Shown piece by piece: positions 49,935 to 60,991 of a DNA stretch of 64,000 nt. The DNA is from Monilinia fructicola (Eukaryota; Ascomycota; Leotiomycetes; Helotiales; Sclerotiniaceae). The notes below the pieces were generated by a model, which was given only the letters and a program-made list of their open reading frames with translations, was not told the origin of the DNA and made no database searches. Made by a program: the position numbers and the translations under genes. The stretch spans positions 1,273,001-1,337,000 of the forward strand of contig VICG01000005.1 in the NCBI GenBank assembly GCA_008692225.1. Reading direction: 5' to 3'. Every line of letters starts with the position of its first letter. The stretch's first letter is position 1.

Positions 49935-50916
49935 TCAAATATCATCCATAAAGTTGGTATATTCATTGAGACCACGCCACTCTCGGTAAGCCGCAAGGGT
50001 CATGCCATACTCATCAGCCTGAAGCTGATCATCGGCATCGAGCTGATAGGCGTCGAGTTGTTCATCATCAGTAGACATCCTAGCATCTTCATCTGATTTC
50101 TGAACACCTTTATATGGTTCCATGGCTTGGCTAACATCGGCATCCTTTCCAGTAGTCTTTTCGGCAGTAGGAGAAGAAACATGGTTTGGAGACTTGCCAT
50201 CATCGTTGGTAAATACTTGGCCATCCGACATTTCATCATCATCAACATCTTCTTGCTTGACTTCCTTCTTAGCTGCAGCATTTTTTCCTCGACGCTTAGG
50301 AGTGGCTTTGATGGGAGCGTTGCTCGCGCCGACCTTCTTCTTGGGAGTGGCTTTCTTAGTTGGGCTAGCGGTCTTAGAAGGGCTGGAACTAGCTTCGCCA
50401 TCTGGAGAAGGTCCAGCTTGAGCCTAGTAAGATTCATATTAGTATTATGCTCATGATGTGTGATCAAGTATTTATGGGAATATTGTGGCGGGAGTATCAT
50501 ACCTTCAACTTCTCAAATAGCTTCTTGAAGCTTTGACGAGCATTCTTGGCAAACTTTACATCAACTCGCTTGGCGACAAGTTCGAAGTCAATCTATTCGA
50601 AAGTGTCAGTATATCGTTCAAATATCAGTGATGTCCCAAGAACTTGGTAGAGCGAAGGAGAAGACTTCAGATAAAAACCGCTATCTACTAGTATGCAGGT
50701 CCGAGAGCTATGGAATTCACCCGACTTATACTAGAGTATGGATAGTCGGATAGCTCTTAAGACCCACTGAGGTAAAACTTTGATCCACGAGAACATAGCA
50801 TGTCAGGAGAGGATGAATATAAAGATGGTACGTACGGTGTTAGGAATCTCGCCCATCTCAGACATGACAGCAACAAGCATATCAGTCTCCTTCGCGGACA
50901 ATGTAATCGGGGCCAT
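49935..50916 (-). CDS. Myb-like DNA-binding protein, acidic tail
   Basis: Three minus-strand exons, 50916-50836, 50592-50503 and 50423-49935, give 219 residues. The first intron is long for this window (243 nt, phase 0) and again falls just before IDFELVAKR; the second is 79 nt. The domain covers residues 1-57: AKETDMLVAVMSEM, IDFELVAKRVDVKF and NARQSFKKLFEKLK. Next is a Lys/Pro/Ala linker (KKATPKKKVGASN, KRRGKNAAAKKE) resembling histone-H1-like tails, then an acidic C-terminus (KQEDVDDDEMSD through ADDQLQADEYG). The frame is intact. Probably nuclear. It is very similar in layout to the next gene at 51937-52884. Confidence 0.85.
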
Positions 50917-51936
50917 CTTTGCTATTGCTCAATCTTGTCTTAAAATCAGCTCAAAACTTAGTTAGACCGAACATCATCACTCTAGGAAGCCTTCGACTTC
51001 CAAATGGATACTTACTTTGTGCGAGATAAAATTATCAATCTCCGATTTCAGTAATTCTCTGCGACAAAAATTTCGAATTTGCAAGCCAACTTTCAGAGTT
51101 GTTAGAGTGTGGTTGTGTTTCTGAGGTTGTGTTTGGATGTGATGTTAATAGATGGAGCAGAAAGGGAGCAGGTAAGTAGCAGCTAAGCCAAGCCGAGGTC
51201 TTATAGTCACATTCAAAGTAGTAGGCAACAATAGAAGGAAAAGTGAATTATCCAGATATTTCTCTTTTACAGCTGCTGCATATCTTCCCGAGGCTGTGAG
51301 CCCAATTCGAGAATGAGTCATTGCTGCTTCATAGAAGGGTACTGTCATATTCTCATGGTCAGGTTATGCATGGAATCTAGGTTTACAGCTTGTAGGTAGC
51401 AGAAAAAAGTGCATTGTGAAGAATACGATACAAATCCTGCGGCCTTTCCGGTTGGTTCCTCTTGTTTTGCACAGAGCTCATATTGCTTTTTGCTTCTGCC
51501 GTCAGCATTGACTGGGGTCCTCTTTTTTTGCAGCCACTCCCAGGGTTAATCTTTGAACAATCTCGGCTATTGTAAAAGCAATTCACAGTCACATAGATAG
51601 TAAAATAAGTAATAATCTTTTCAGAATCCTTGATATTGTGATCCCCAGAACAACTCAATGTTGAAGTGAGAATTAACCAACGAATATCCTATGAACCATC
51701 CATTTTTTTCGAAAACGAAGAATTGACAACTATTGATTATCCATGGCTGATAAGTTACTCTCTCCCGTACTTTCTCTAGTATCTATTGGTAAACCCAAAT
51801 TGCCATGGACATGAAAGAAAAAAGAAAGCGTCAGGACTTCAAAGAACTGACATTGAACAGAACCACTTGCGGCACCCATATTTTGCTTTGGTAGCATATA
51901 TGCCACTCCAGCTTCATAGAGGCACCAGCCCCGTCA
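50917..51936. other. Intergenic region in the Myb-like array
   Basis: About 1.0 kb of ordinary composition between two same-strand genes. No ORF with support. Confidence 0.4.
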
Positions 51937-52884
51937 TCATGATAACAGGTAGGTATTTACTCTTCGTCTTCTTGTTTCGTACTCTCTCTCTCTTCCTTTA
52001 GTCTCCTTTAGATCAGCAAGCTCGTCATCCTCGTCCTCGGAGATAACCTTCTTAGATTTCTTGGCGGGAGCCTTCTTGGTAGCACGAGGCTTTGGAGCGG
52101 CCTTGGCCTTGGCCTTGGTGACTCTGTTTTTTGAAGGAGTTGTGGGGATGGCGGGTTCATTATCACCGTTGGCGTCAGATGTCTTCTTTGGGGATGCGTC
52201 GCCCTTGCCATGCTTTCCGGGGTTGAGCGAGGCCATCTCTTCAGCAGTGCGGCTGGAAGCACCAAAAGGAAGGTCATACTTCTTCTTGATGCTAGAGACC
52301 TTGTTAGAGACCTGACCTGATATCTGGGGTCAGTAGGGGACAGCTAGCATTTGCGAGGAAATTACTTACGGAACGAGGGTTCTTGTAGTTCAAGAGATGG
52401 GCGACTCGCTGGGTATCGACCTTGAAAGATATCTATCAGCTATTGGGAACAGATATTTGATTTCAAAATATATGCGAGACGAAAATATCATTTGGAAGTG
52501 AAGAAAGTGTGAACATTGTTGCACGAGATAGATTCTGCAAGCCATTTCCGTCATAATTTTTGCGATATAAGAGGGCACACGGAGAAGAAGGAAATGTCTT
52601 TTGGAAGAGTTTCTTTTACATGAGAGCGCAGAAATTATGATATTTGAAAGTATCGATCAACAGCTGTGATCTTGAAGGGTGGAGGTGAAGCGCGACAGGA
52701 AAGGTAAATGGAAGATGGAACCAAAAACAACAGGATGAGAAAAGAGCACGGCAACATGGCTTACCTGGATAGAACCACCAGTGGTGTTGCGAAGGCAGCA
52801 CATGAGGAAATCAACATCGGCCTGACTCATGCCACCGTTGGCCTGAGGAACTTGAGAGCCAGTAGCCATCTCGGTGTCAGACAT
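51937..52884 (-). CDS. Myb-like DNA-binding protein, Lys/Ala-rich tail
   Basis: Three minus-strand exons, 52884-52765, 52420-52370 and 52311-51937, give 181 residues. The first intron is 344 nt, the longest I place here, phase 0 and just before VDTQRVAHLL; the second is 58 nt and ends GGTCAG. The domain spans residues about 20-75: SQADVDFLMCCLRN, VDTQRVAHLLNYK and SVSNKVSSIKKKY. The tail is rich in Lys, Ala and Pro (KAKAKAAPKPRATKKAPAKK), followed by an acidic EDEDDELADL and a basic, Arg-rich end. The extreme C-terminus, after about residue 165, is uncertain. The frame is intact. A nuclear DNA-binding role is inferred. Confidence 0.82.
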
Positions 52885-53624
52885 TTTTGGGTTTGTTTGT
52901 TGAGTTTTTTTTTGGAAAGGGGAATGTGATGCGATGAATCGATCTAAGTACAAAAAACCAGTCAGCACGATTAAAGTGTCACACAGAAAGATAAAATCAA
53001 TGATACATACATGATGATGATGAAGCCGCGAAATATGATGCAAGGGATTAATGTATGAAGGTTTGAAGTTGGTAAATGGTATGATAGTTTGAGGTTGCAA
53101 GTTGATGGAGATTGAGGAAAATGTTGTGTAAGTGGAATGAAAAGTACAAGTTGACTGTGCAATGAAGATGTTCTTATATTGTCTCCAGGGGAACCAGAGT
53201 CATTGAAGATTCTCTCATGTTCTCTTCGCTTAACTCAAAAAGAGGTGGGAAAATCAACATTTATTACGATCATTCACTACTAAATATCATCCGCAGATGC
53301 TCATTTTGGGAAGCTAAGAACATGGATTTCACATGCCGTTTTCATTGGTCTCAACACTTCTTATTGAATGAATACGATCAATTTTCAGTTTTGACATTCT
53401 ATTTTACATCTAGATACAGTTGACGTGTTATGGCATCATGAGCGGGGAAAATGACCGACTGACCGATTGAATGAATGAATGAATGGATGAATGGATGAAT
53501 GAATGAATATGTTAATTACACCTAGTCTAAAATCTCGAATCATCTTGTCAAGTTATTCGAGATATCTAGCCTCATCCAGTAAGTTGATGGGCTTTAGGTC
53601 TCTTTATAGTTAGCATCCTTCATT
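52885..53624. other. Intergenic region, GAAT repeat
   Basis: Promoter side of the 51937-52884 gene. It contains a GAAT/GGAT tetranucleotide repeat at 53466-53508. No gene is supported. Confidence 0.4.
53466..53508. repeat. (GAAT)n microsatellite
   Basis: About ten GAAT units with GGAT variants. Confidence 0.85.
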
Positions 53625-54047
53625 ATGAATGGAAATATGTATCCTTCCCCTAGATGTAGTCATCAAGAGGAATATCGAAGTATCAATTTAAGCAGTGATC
53701 AACATTTAAGTTGGAAAACTTGGTCGCAGAATTTCTTTCTCATTAAAGATGAATGCATCGAGCTTTTGACCCTGCCATTATGGTACGTTCTAGATATCCG
53801 TTTGAAGCATGAAGATGAAGTGAATGGAACCTTCAATGATGTGTATTTTCCAGACGCCACAAAAACAATGCAACTCCCGTCAATGACTCACAGAGCAAGT
53901 ACTGGAAATCCCCACGAGACTATTGGCACAGAGGTAATGATGCATCTACCCGTCATGCCCGTCTTCTGCAAGTCTCAATTTGACCAGGTAAATAGTACAG
54001 TTGACTTTGAAGGCGAAGCATATTGCTCACCAGGTAGGAAATTTTAA
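53625..54047 (+). CDS. Possible hypothetical protein (weak)
   Basis: A 140-codon plus-strand ORF, the only uninterrupted frame of its size between 53.2 and 54.6 kb. It begins MNGNMYPSPRCSHQEE and has no recognised domain, signal peptide or membrane segment. It lies in the opposite orientation to the surrounding Myb-like array. It could be chance; codon usage looks ordinary. No splice signals clearly extend it. Confidence 0.22.
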   Translation: MNGNMYPSPRCSHQEEYRSINLSSDQHLSWKTWSQNFFLIKDECIELLTLPLWYVLDIRLKHEDEVNGTFNDVYFPDATKTMQLPSMTHRASTGNPHETIGTEVMMHLPVMPVFCKSQFDQVNSTVDFEGEAYCSPGRKF

Positions 54048-54664
54048 GGCTCCGCGAAAGAGAAGATACACTCAAAGACTATGGGATTAGTGGGGGGTAG
54101 GATAGGAAAGTCTGGCATTTTCTGCGAGAGATGCTAATCAGCAAGTATGCTCATATAAAACTGCACACTCTGAGCCCATGCTTCCACTAAATCAGGAATT
54201 GGTGGAGTCCGACTATGCGGAGCAACACTCATATAACCTAGACTTTCTTGCATCTTGCTACAAATTCACCACACATATGCTCATGAGTTTTCAGAGTGAC
54301 AATCAAACCAAGAATGGCATATGACTAAAAGCACGAAGAGTTACAGAGTCAGATTGTCTATTATTGCACTTCTTATCCCTCCAGGTCCGAAGTACCTGAA
54401 TATCTGCTATGCCATGACTGAATGACATACTATTCACATGAGCCCTGCGGAAAAATGAAAGTAATCAGTTGAGCTTTCCATCGTTCCACGACACAAATGT
54501 ACTAATATGCACCTGCAACTTTAATAATATCATCTACCAAAGATCGTTAGCTGAGGTCAGACTGAATAATTTAGGAGAAGCTGCAATAGACGCAAAACCT
54601 TACGAAATCGATGGATCTTATAGCTTAAGTCTTAGTAGTCATTGTAGCATTGGTATTTTTGGAA
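54048..54664. other. Intergenic region in the Myb-like array
   Basis: About 600 bases with no supported gene; 3' flank of the gene at 54665. Confidence 0.35.
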
Positions 54665-55674
54665 TTACTCATCATCACTGTCTTCCTGATCGCTGAGAGT
54701 GATTGTGTTGTTAATTCGATCAACACCATGATATTCAGTGTAGCTGAACTCCTCGGTGTTTTGATACTCGTTCTCAGAGTCGAACTCATCACGCTCATCA
54801 GCAACTTCGATTCGTCTGAATTCATAATGATTTCTTGGCGTTACTGGATTTTCGATATCGTCATTTCTGTTGATTATGAGACCCTGGCCACGATTTCTTG
54901 GGAATTTTGTCGGCTTTGTGCTAGCATGCCAAGGAGTGGCAGGCTTGGAGGCTCTTCGATTGATGACCCGAGCAGGACGGGGGTTGGGTTTGTCTTTATC
55001 ACTTATGGAGGGTCCGTTCAGCGCCTTAGGAATAAGAAGAGTTTTATAGAATGGTGCGATCTTGGGCTCTTCTTTGGCATAATAGAGACGTAGTTGGTTT
55101 CTAATCCTTCCATAGCAAATACGAGCTGTAGTAGCATTGGCAAAGCCAGCACGATCAGCGACGATATCCCAATTAACCTATCGGAACAAATCTGTCAGTA
55201 AATTTAATGATTTATTCATTTCTTCGAAGGGAGTCATGTCCAGCTTGAAAAAAAGAGTAGAAGTTGAAGAATGCAAAGGAAAGTAATGCAAGAGCAGAGC
55301 TTGGAATCAAAATCATTATAATGGACCACTCTATTGCAATGAACGAATAGATTGAAACTTACATCGGGTGGATTTTCCGTGGCATTAAGAATGATGAAAA
55401 AGAACTTTCCATCGCTCTCATTTATTGGACGGGGAGGGTCATTCAGAATAATCGGCTTGCCGAAATCACGTAGAATTCTAACAGATATTAGTACATCAGG
55501 CTTGACAACGAAGCACAGTACATGTCCAGACTTGTCTTTTTCAGCTCTGGTGAAAGGTCGGTCATCCTTATCTTTTTCGAACTCTCTTAGGCAAACGGTC
55601 GGACTAGGTAGATGTATAATTAGCAACGGTGAGATAGACCTTGAATAGAGAAATATTTAATCAAAACCTACCAT
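54665..55674 (-). CDS. Myb-like DNA-binding protein
   Basis: Proposed minus-strand exons: 55674-55672 (ATG only), 55603-55363 and 55177-54665. The 185-nt second intron (GTAAGT/CGATAG) is phase 0 and lies just before VNWDIVADRAG, the same position as in its neighbours. The domain is DGKFFFIILNATENPP, VNWDIVADRAGF and ATTARICYGRIRNQL (about residues 66-112). The N-terminus MSDRLPKRVRK is obtained by removing one T from the five-T run at plus-strand 55573-55577; the corrected total is exactly 252 codons. Without that correction the ORF extends upstream but lacks a start codon. The tail is basic and Pro-rich, then acidic, ending DQEDSDDE. Probably nuclear. It is last of the five-gene array. Confidence 0.75.
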
Positions 55675-56260
55675 CTTGAGATAGCCAAAGCTTTTCGGGA
55701 TGTCTACGTTGTGCTGAAATATCCAAGTCTTGTGCTGGAAAATGGAAAGTTGAAAGTTGACCAAGAAGTTTTGAAGTCATTGAAGGTGGTTGGCGAGGCT
55801 ACCAAGTTTGGCGAGGTTAATTATAGAAGTCGAGAGAAGACTTGAATTTGAGGTTATTCCTTTAATATTCACTAGGCACTTTTATTAATATTGTTATTAG
55901 GGTTTATGAGGCTTCGGAGTTTGATTACCTAATAATTAGAGACAGCATGATTTGAATATGAACAAAGTGAATAGATAATAGCAACAGAAAAATGAGGAAG
56001 GGGTAGGGTGAAGGAAGAGGAGGGAGATTTTAATCTCTTTCAATCGAATCGAGTTGAATGGAATAGAATCGACGGGAAGGTTAGATAAATTCAATTTAAA
56101 TATCAATATCATGGAGATATATAAAGTCAAACCATCTCTAGCTTGTCCACGGGTGTCTATTATCTCAAGGGGCTTTTACTATTATCTATTAGTTCTAGGT
56201 AAATAATTAGATGAAACGCTTTCAAGGCAAGTTCTAACCAAAGTTACTAGAATCAACTTG

Positions 56261-56352
56261 AAAATAATATTGAATAATATTGAATAATATTGAATAATAT
56301 TGAATAATATTGAATAATATTGAATAATATTGAATAATATTGAATTATATTG
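56261..56352. repeat. (TGAATAATAT)n decanucleotide array
   Basis: Seven perfect copies at 56271-56340 with degenerate copies at both ends. Confidence 0.95.
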
Positions 56353-56589
56353 ATAATATTATATGATGCCTCCTTTTATTATTACTTGAAGCTTATATTA
56401 TATATGTATGGCCATTTATGAATCTCATAACTTCCAAGTTAATGAATAGATAATTCTTTTGTTTTTGAGTTATGATTTCCATTCGAACTTTCTATTGATC
56501 CATGTTTTGATACTTGAAGCGTCAAAATCCACAGGTTTATGATTATTGAACATAAGGAGAAAGCTCGTATATCCATGGATATCATTGCC

Positions 56590-56592
<3 letters not shown>

Positions 56593-56683
<91 letters not shown>
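56593..56683 (+). repeat. Uninterrupted poly(A), 91 bases
   Basis: A pure A run on the plus strand, preceded by GCCTAT and followed by TCGTCTAGAATTCG. It could be a retroposon tail, an expanded mononucleotide repeat or an assembly product; no coding retroelement sequence lies to its left. Confidence 0.95.
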
Positions 56684-56685
<2 letters not shown>

Positions 56686-57379
56686 GTCTAGAATTCGAAT
56701 AGATCCGGTAGTAACTCCAAACCTATCATTTTCTAAATGATCATCTTACATATTGTGTACCAATAATTAGCTCAGATATTATCCTATCACTGTAATCATA
56801 TTTATTATCTACATAAAAAAAAACAAGAATTGTGAGTACCAAAGAGCTCCAGGGCTCTCCAAGACGTTGACTCCAACCTTAGAGTACCACTTTTCTGGCA
56901 AGATGCCATATATTCGTAAAATCCTCCCTAAATCTTACTATAGCGTATATTTTACGTATATAATAGTAGAAGCTTTAAAGCGTCCATATTAAAAGATTTT
57001 CAGAATACTATATTTAACTTCAAAATAGCTTTAAAATAGCTTCAAATACTAATATATTATTCTTAATCCCACTTTAACTCTTCAATTTCACTTCGACTCT
57101 TCAACTTCACTTTAACATTATTAATCTTACTTCAATATTATCAATACCATTATTATTTTATCAATAGTAAGTTATTTCATTCAAAGAATTGCTTTTTCTA
57201 TCTCACTTCCACTCCCCTATTTCGAAAATACCTCCCCCCCCTTCCCTTTAATAACAAATTAACCACTTTAGATTCTAAATAGCTTCAATACTACCAATAA
57301 TAACAACAACAACAACGATAATACTAGTCTAGCTTTCGCCGACCCTCCGATGCTCACGTGATATAAATATACTCCGCCA

Positions 57380-58013
57380 GGAGGGTCTAGACGGCCGTTT
57401 TCTAGATCGCGTGTTTTTGACCCAGATTTCAAGATTTTCTAATTCTTTTTTAATTAATAACAATTCGATTAACTAAACTTTTTATATTAAAATTAGTACT
57501 GTATAGAAAGCTAAACGTTAGTTATCTATTGATATTTTTATAATTATTTATATCCAATTTATAATAAAGTTATTGAGAAGATTGAAAATGGAATTTTAGT
57601 TGCCCAGCGTAACATTCGCTTATATAATCTATTATTAATATACCGTTTCAATATTATTATAAATTCGATTTTTATTTTATTTTATATCATATAAAGCTAA
57701 AAATTGGCTTAGATTATAAATATCAATTAATATTATAACCCTTTAAAATTTTAAATCATTTTAAACTTAAAATAAGAAGTAACTGAAACTCGATAAAATT
57801 AAAAAATATAATTTATATTTCGAAATATTATAACGAAATAAGAATTGAACTTTTTATATTTTTAAATATATATTCTAAATTCTTAAGTTTCAAGGATTCA
57901 AAATATATTATCAAAAAAAAAGATTATTTTAATTAATAAAATACTTTGAAATATATAAATAAAAAATCTGGGTTAAAAACACACAATTTAGAAAACGGCC
58001 GTCTAAACCCTCC
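57380..58013. mobile_element. RIP-marked DNA element with 50-bp terminal inverted repeats
   Basis: The termini 57380-57429 and 57964-58013 are inverted repeats, 45 of 50 bases identical, starting GGAGGGT and containing TAGACGGCCGTTTTCTA and ACCCAGATTT. All five differences are C/T or G/A transitions, with the AT state always in the right copy. The 534-base interior is strongly AT-rich with no ORF. The size and lack of coding suggest a MITE-like non-autonomous element or deletion derivative. No clear target-site duplication is visible; a further CCGCC/TTGCC match may extend the termini outward. Confidence 0.8.
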
Positions 58014-59841
58014 GGCAAGCCGTCGGTTAATTAACCAATGAAAAAGGTCGAGGCTTATAGGTGGGGCTAAGTAAACACTAGACTACGATAATACTATAGA
58101 TTGTAATATACTTGAATATACCTAAATAAGATAATACGCTTAAATAAACCGAAATCTTATAATATGCTTAAATAAGCTTAGCTTAATATACTAAAATCAA
58201 CAAACTAAGCTTAAAATAAAATATAAACTATTAATGTTAACTCTTGTTCCTATGCTATATACCCTGGGATCCATGGATTCCCAAATGTTATATATCAAAA
58301 AACCATTTTGAATATGGAATTATGCCATAAACCGGATATGGCATATGGCCATATTTCTGGTACTCTAGGGCAAGTTACAGACTACAGCTACTCGAGTATA
58401 GATCTTCATCGAGCATGTGAAGAATATTCCTTATCGAATACCTTTCACGCACCTCAAAGTGACAGAACTTAAGCCATCCATGGATGTTGTACCATGTAAG
58501 ATCATCTAGATGTTTGTACCCGAGATCATCTAGTCAGTAGGAAGTTGAAACCAATTATATCTATCACGTGCCATACTCAAATCGAAAAGTCTGGTTGCAC
58601 GTGTACAAAAAGAGTCTGCGCATTGAGAGAGAGAAAGAGAGAGAGGTTTGAAATAATGTCCGCCAGCGTCATATTGGAAAATTGACAAGTTAACTTCTCT
58701 TGGCAACTTTGGAGATTTGACGCTAGCTCTTTTGTAGACATGCAACAATACTGTTGAATGTGGAGAGAGCCAGCACACGTGATTTTCACGTGATGCTGAT
58801 ATCGATGACCTTTCTTTTTTGTTTCGTTTGTATTTCCAAGGTTGGATGTAGAGAAACCCGGCTTATAGAATCTCATTACTACTAAATACAACTGCACCTT
58901 TCGTTCACTGAAGAATATCCCCCGTCAATCATAATATCGGTCTAAAAATGCGCAAAATACAACATAATCCATGATGCCATAGCACATAAATTCACGATAT
59001 CATATCTCAAATATTGGATGGTAGCTAAGTATAATTTTCTAAACATGTTGGTTAAGTTTACTTTGATGTTGTCGTAGTGGTAGTGGTGGCAATCTAGTCG
59101 CTCATAAATCCATATTCTAACCCCCAGCCCCCTAGGGTTACGAAGTATCCTCGGCAGGGCACGCCATCATCTATCAGAAACTAAATCTTACAGATGGATG
59201 CATCATCTCAGCCCCCACGCCCCTTCTTACAAGTTACAACCTTAATTCTCACTGAATAGATAGTCCAGACGGCTCAACCATAATCTCGGTATATGTGTGA
59301 CTCCATCTACGACCACAGATATAGAACTTCCTGCAGACACAGGGTTCGTCGGATAGCTACATGCATACATAACTACTCATCCTCCACCCATATTCGTTTT
59401 TTCCAATTTATTCCGCTTTCCCGTATTTTTGAATCTTATACTCTGAATAATGAGTTAACCAGGATTGATAGTAGCCAATGTTACTTCCTGCAAGAAAGGC
59501 TGCATTAGGCAAGTCCTGAAAAGGATAGAATATATCTGGGAAATCGATCTGAGGTCTGAAAATTTCGCATTTATAGTGCTGAAACTATAATGAGCGTTTG
59601 CAAGTGCAAAGGTACTGATAAAAGCCGATAAATACAAACGGAACGGATGGACATATACTCAACGATTACAGAAGAATAGCAACGTTCACTGGGTCTTGGA
59701 GTTTCGAAGAACTGTTTATCACTCTTTCCCCTTCCTATTACTGGTTAGTGTCTAGTCTACAACGGTATTCCCATCTAAACCTTGATTGAATCTTGTCTTC
59801 TTTGACAACATATATCGAAATTAGCCATCGCCACAAAAATC
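58014..59841. other. Intergenic region
   Basis: About 1.8 kb. AT-rich to about 58250, then ordinary composition with a GA-rich stretch at 58624-58645. The right end is the 5' flank of the BTB gene. No gene is supported. Confidence 0.4.
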
Positions 59842-60991
59842 ATGACTTCCTACATCCATGAGTAAGATACCGAGTCTCTAATTTGGATTTTAGAACATAC
59901 TTTAATCCTGACCCAAGTACCAGGCATGCATGTTCCGGCATAGTCACAGTAATCGTCGGTCCAGAAGGAAAACCATTTTTCTTCCACCAGAGTCTACTCT
60001 GCGAAAAGTCCCCATGGTTTCGTGCACAGCTCCACAACCAAATGGCCGAAGGTGTTGATTCCAACGTTGAGCTATCACCAATCGAAACCTCATTTTGCGA
60101 TTTTCAACAAAGTCAAAGAAAGGTGATTTATCGGTACGAAGATGACGTTCATACATTCAACCAGTTTTTTACTTGGATCTATGGTTATATATATGCGATT
60201 CCTCGACGTGATCCAGAGATCTATGATCCTACTACACACGTCTCTGAATGGATACTGCTCCATACATTATCAATGGAGCTGGGAGTGATGGATCTGGCAC
60301 ACAGAGCTTTGTGGGAGTACGTGCATTGCAGGGACACTTTACGAACTGGATATTGGGTCCCCCTGCGCTCGGAAATTCAGTTTATCTATTGTCATCGCGT
60401 CTCCACCAATGATTTGCGGAACCTCATTGTCGAAAAAGTCCGCAGTCTCTTGTTTTCAACGAGGTGTAAGCTTAATAGGTTTATTCTTCCATCATTTCTG
60501 ATACGTAACCCCGTTCCCCAATCACATCTATCCTTTCTCAAGAGCTTCCTACTGTGGCCCACAACTGATTCCCCAATCCCACAGTCGATAGCTCAAACAA
60601 CCAGCTATCCGCCCTCTGCCTCGCCCACCCCACCTTCAGCGCTGACGTCTTCCAAGAAATCCGCCAACACCCCGACCAAGCAAACCATTGCAACCACAAC
60701 GACTGTTCCATGCACACATTCCACAACCTAAACACCAGCAGCCACACCAGTCCAGAATCCCACTTCGAAGTCGAGTCACCTCCACATGAGTCCGAGTATC
60801 TAGACGACATCTCGGATCTTGCGTTGGATGATGGGGCTCCGTCTTTGGTGTCAGATTGTGGGACAATATCGCCGGAAGAAGAGGATGCATGTTCGGAAAT
60901 GGGGAGGGATGAGGCGATGATGGAGTATTATGAGAGTCGGGATATGGTGATGTCTTTTGATCGGGCTTATTCAAGGCCCATCCTAAACTAA
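59842..60991 (+). CDS. BTB/POZ-domain protein
   Basis: Proposed exons 59842-59861, 59894-60465 and 60585-60991 give 332 residues. The BTB domain lies at about residues 20-125: IVTVIVGPEGKPFFFHQSLLCEKSPWF is the diagnostic opening with the HQ..LC.. motif, followed by a long insertion and FNQFFTWIYGYIY. Helices follow (WILLHTLSMELGVMDLAHRAL, DLRNLIVEKVRSLLF). The third exon reads LSALCLAHPTFSADVFQEIR and a Cys/His-rich HCNHNDCSMH, then an acidic tail. The second intron (119 nt, GTAAGC/CCCACAG) is well supported. The first is only 32 nt and is a concern, but phase, donor GTAAGA, CTAAT branch and TTTTAG acceptor all fit. These BTB proteins are common and mostly uncharacterised in Leotiomycetes. 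Confidence 0.75.

Larger units (their letters stand above)
55675..57379. other. Repeat-bearing intergenic region
   Basis: Contains the TGAATAATAT decamer array, a 91-base poly(A) run and AT-rich sequence. ORFs crossing it encode only repeats. No gene is supported. Confidence 0.5.

Noticed and set aside
56546..56740. 64-codon ORF rich in Lys
   Set aside because: It is the translation of the 91-base poly(A) run with no flanking coding signal.
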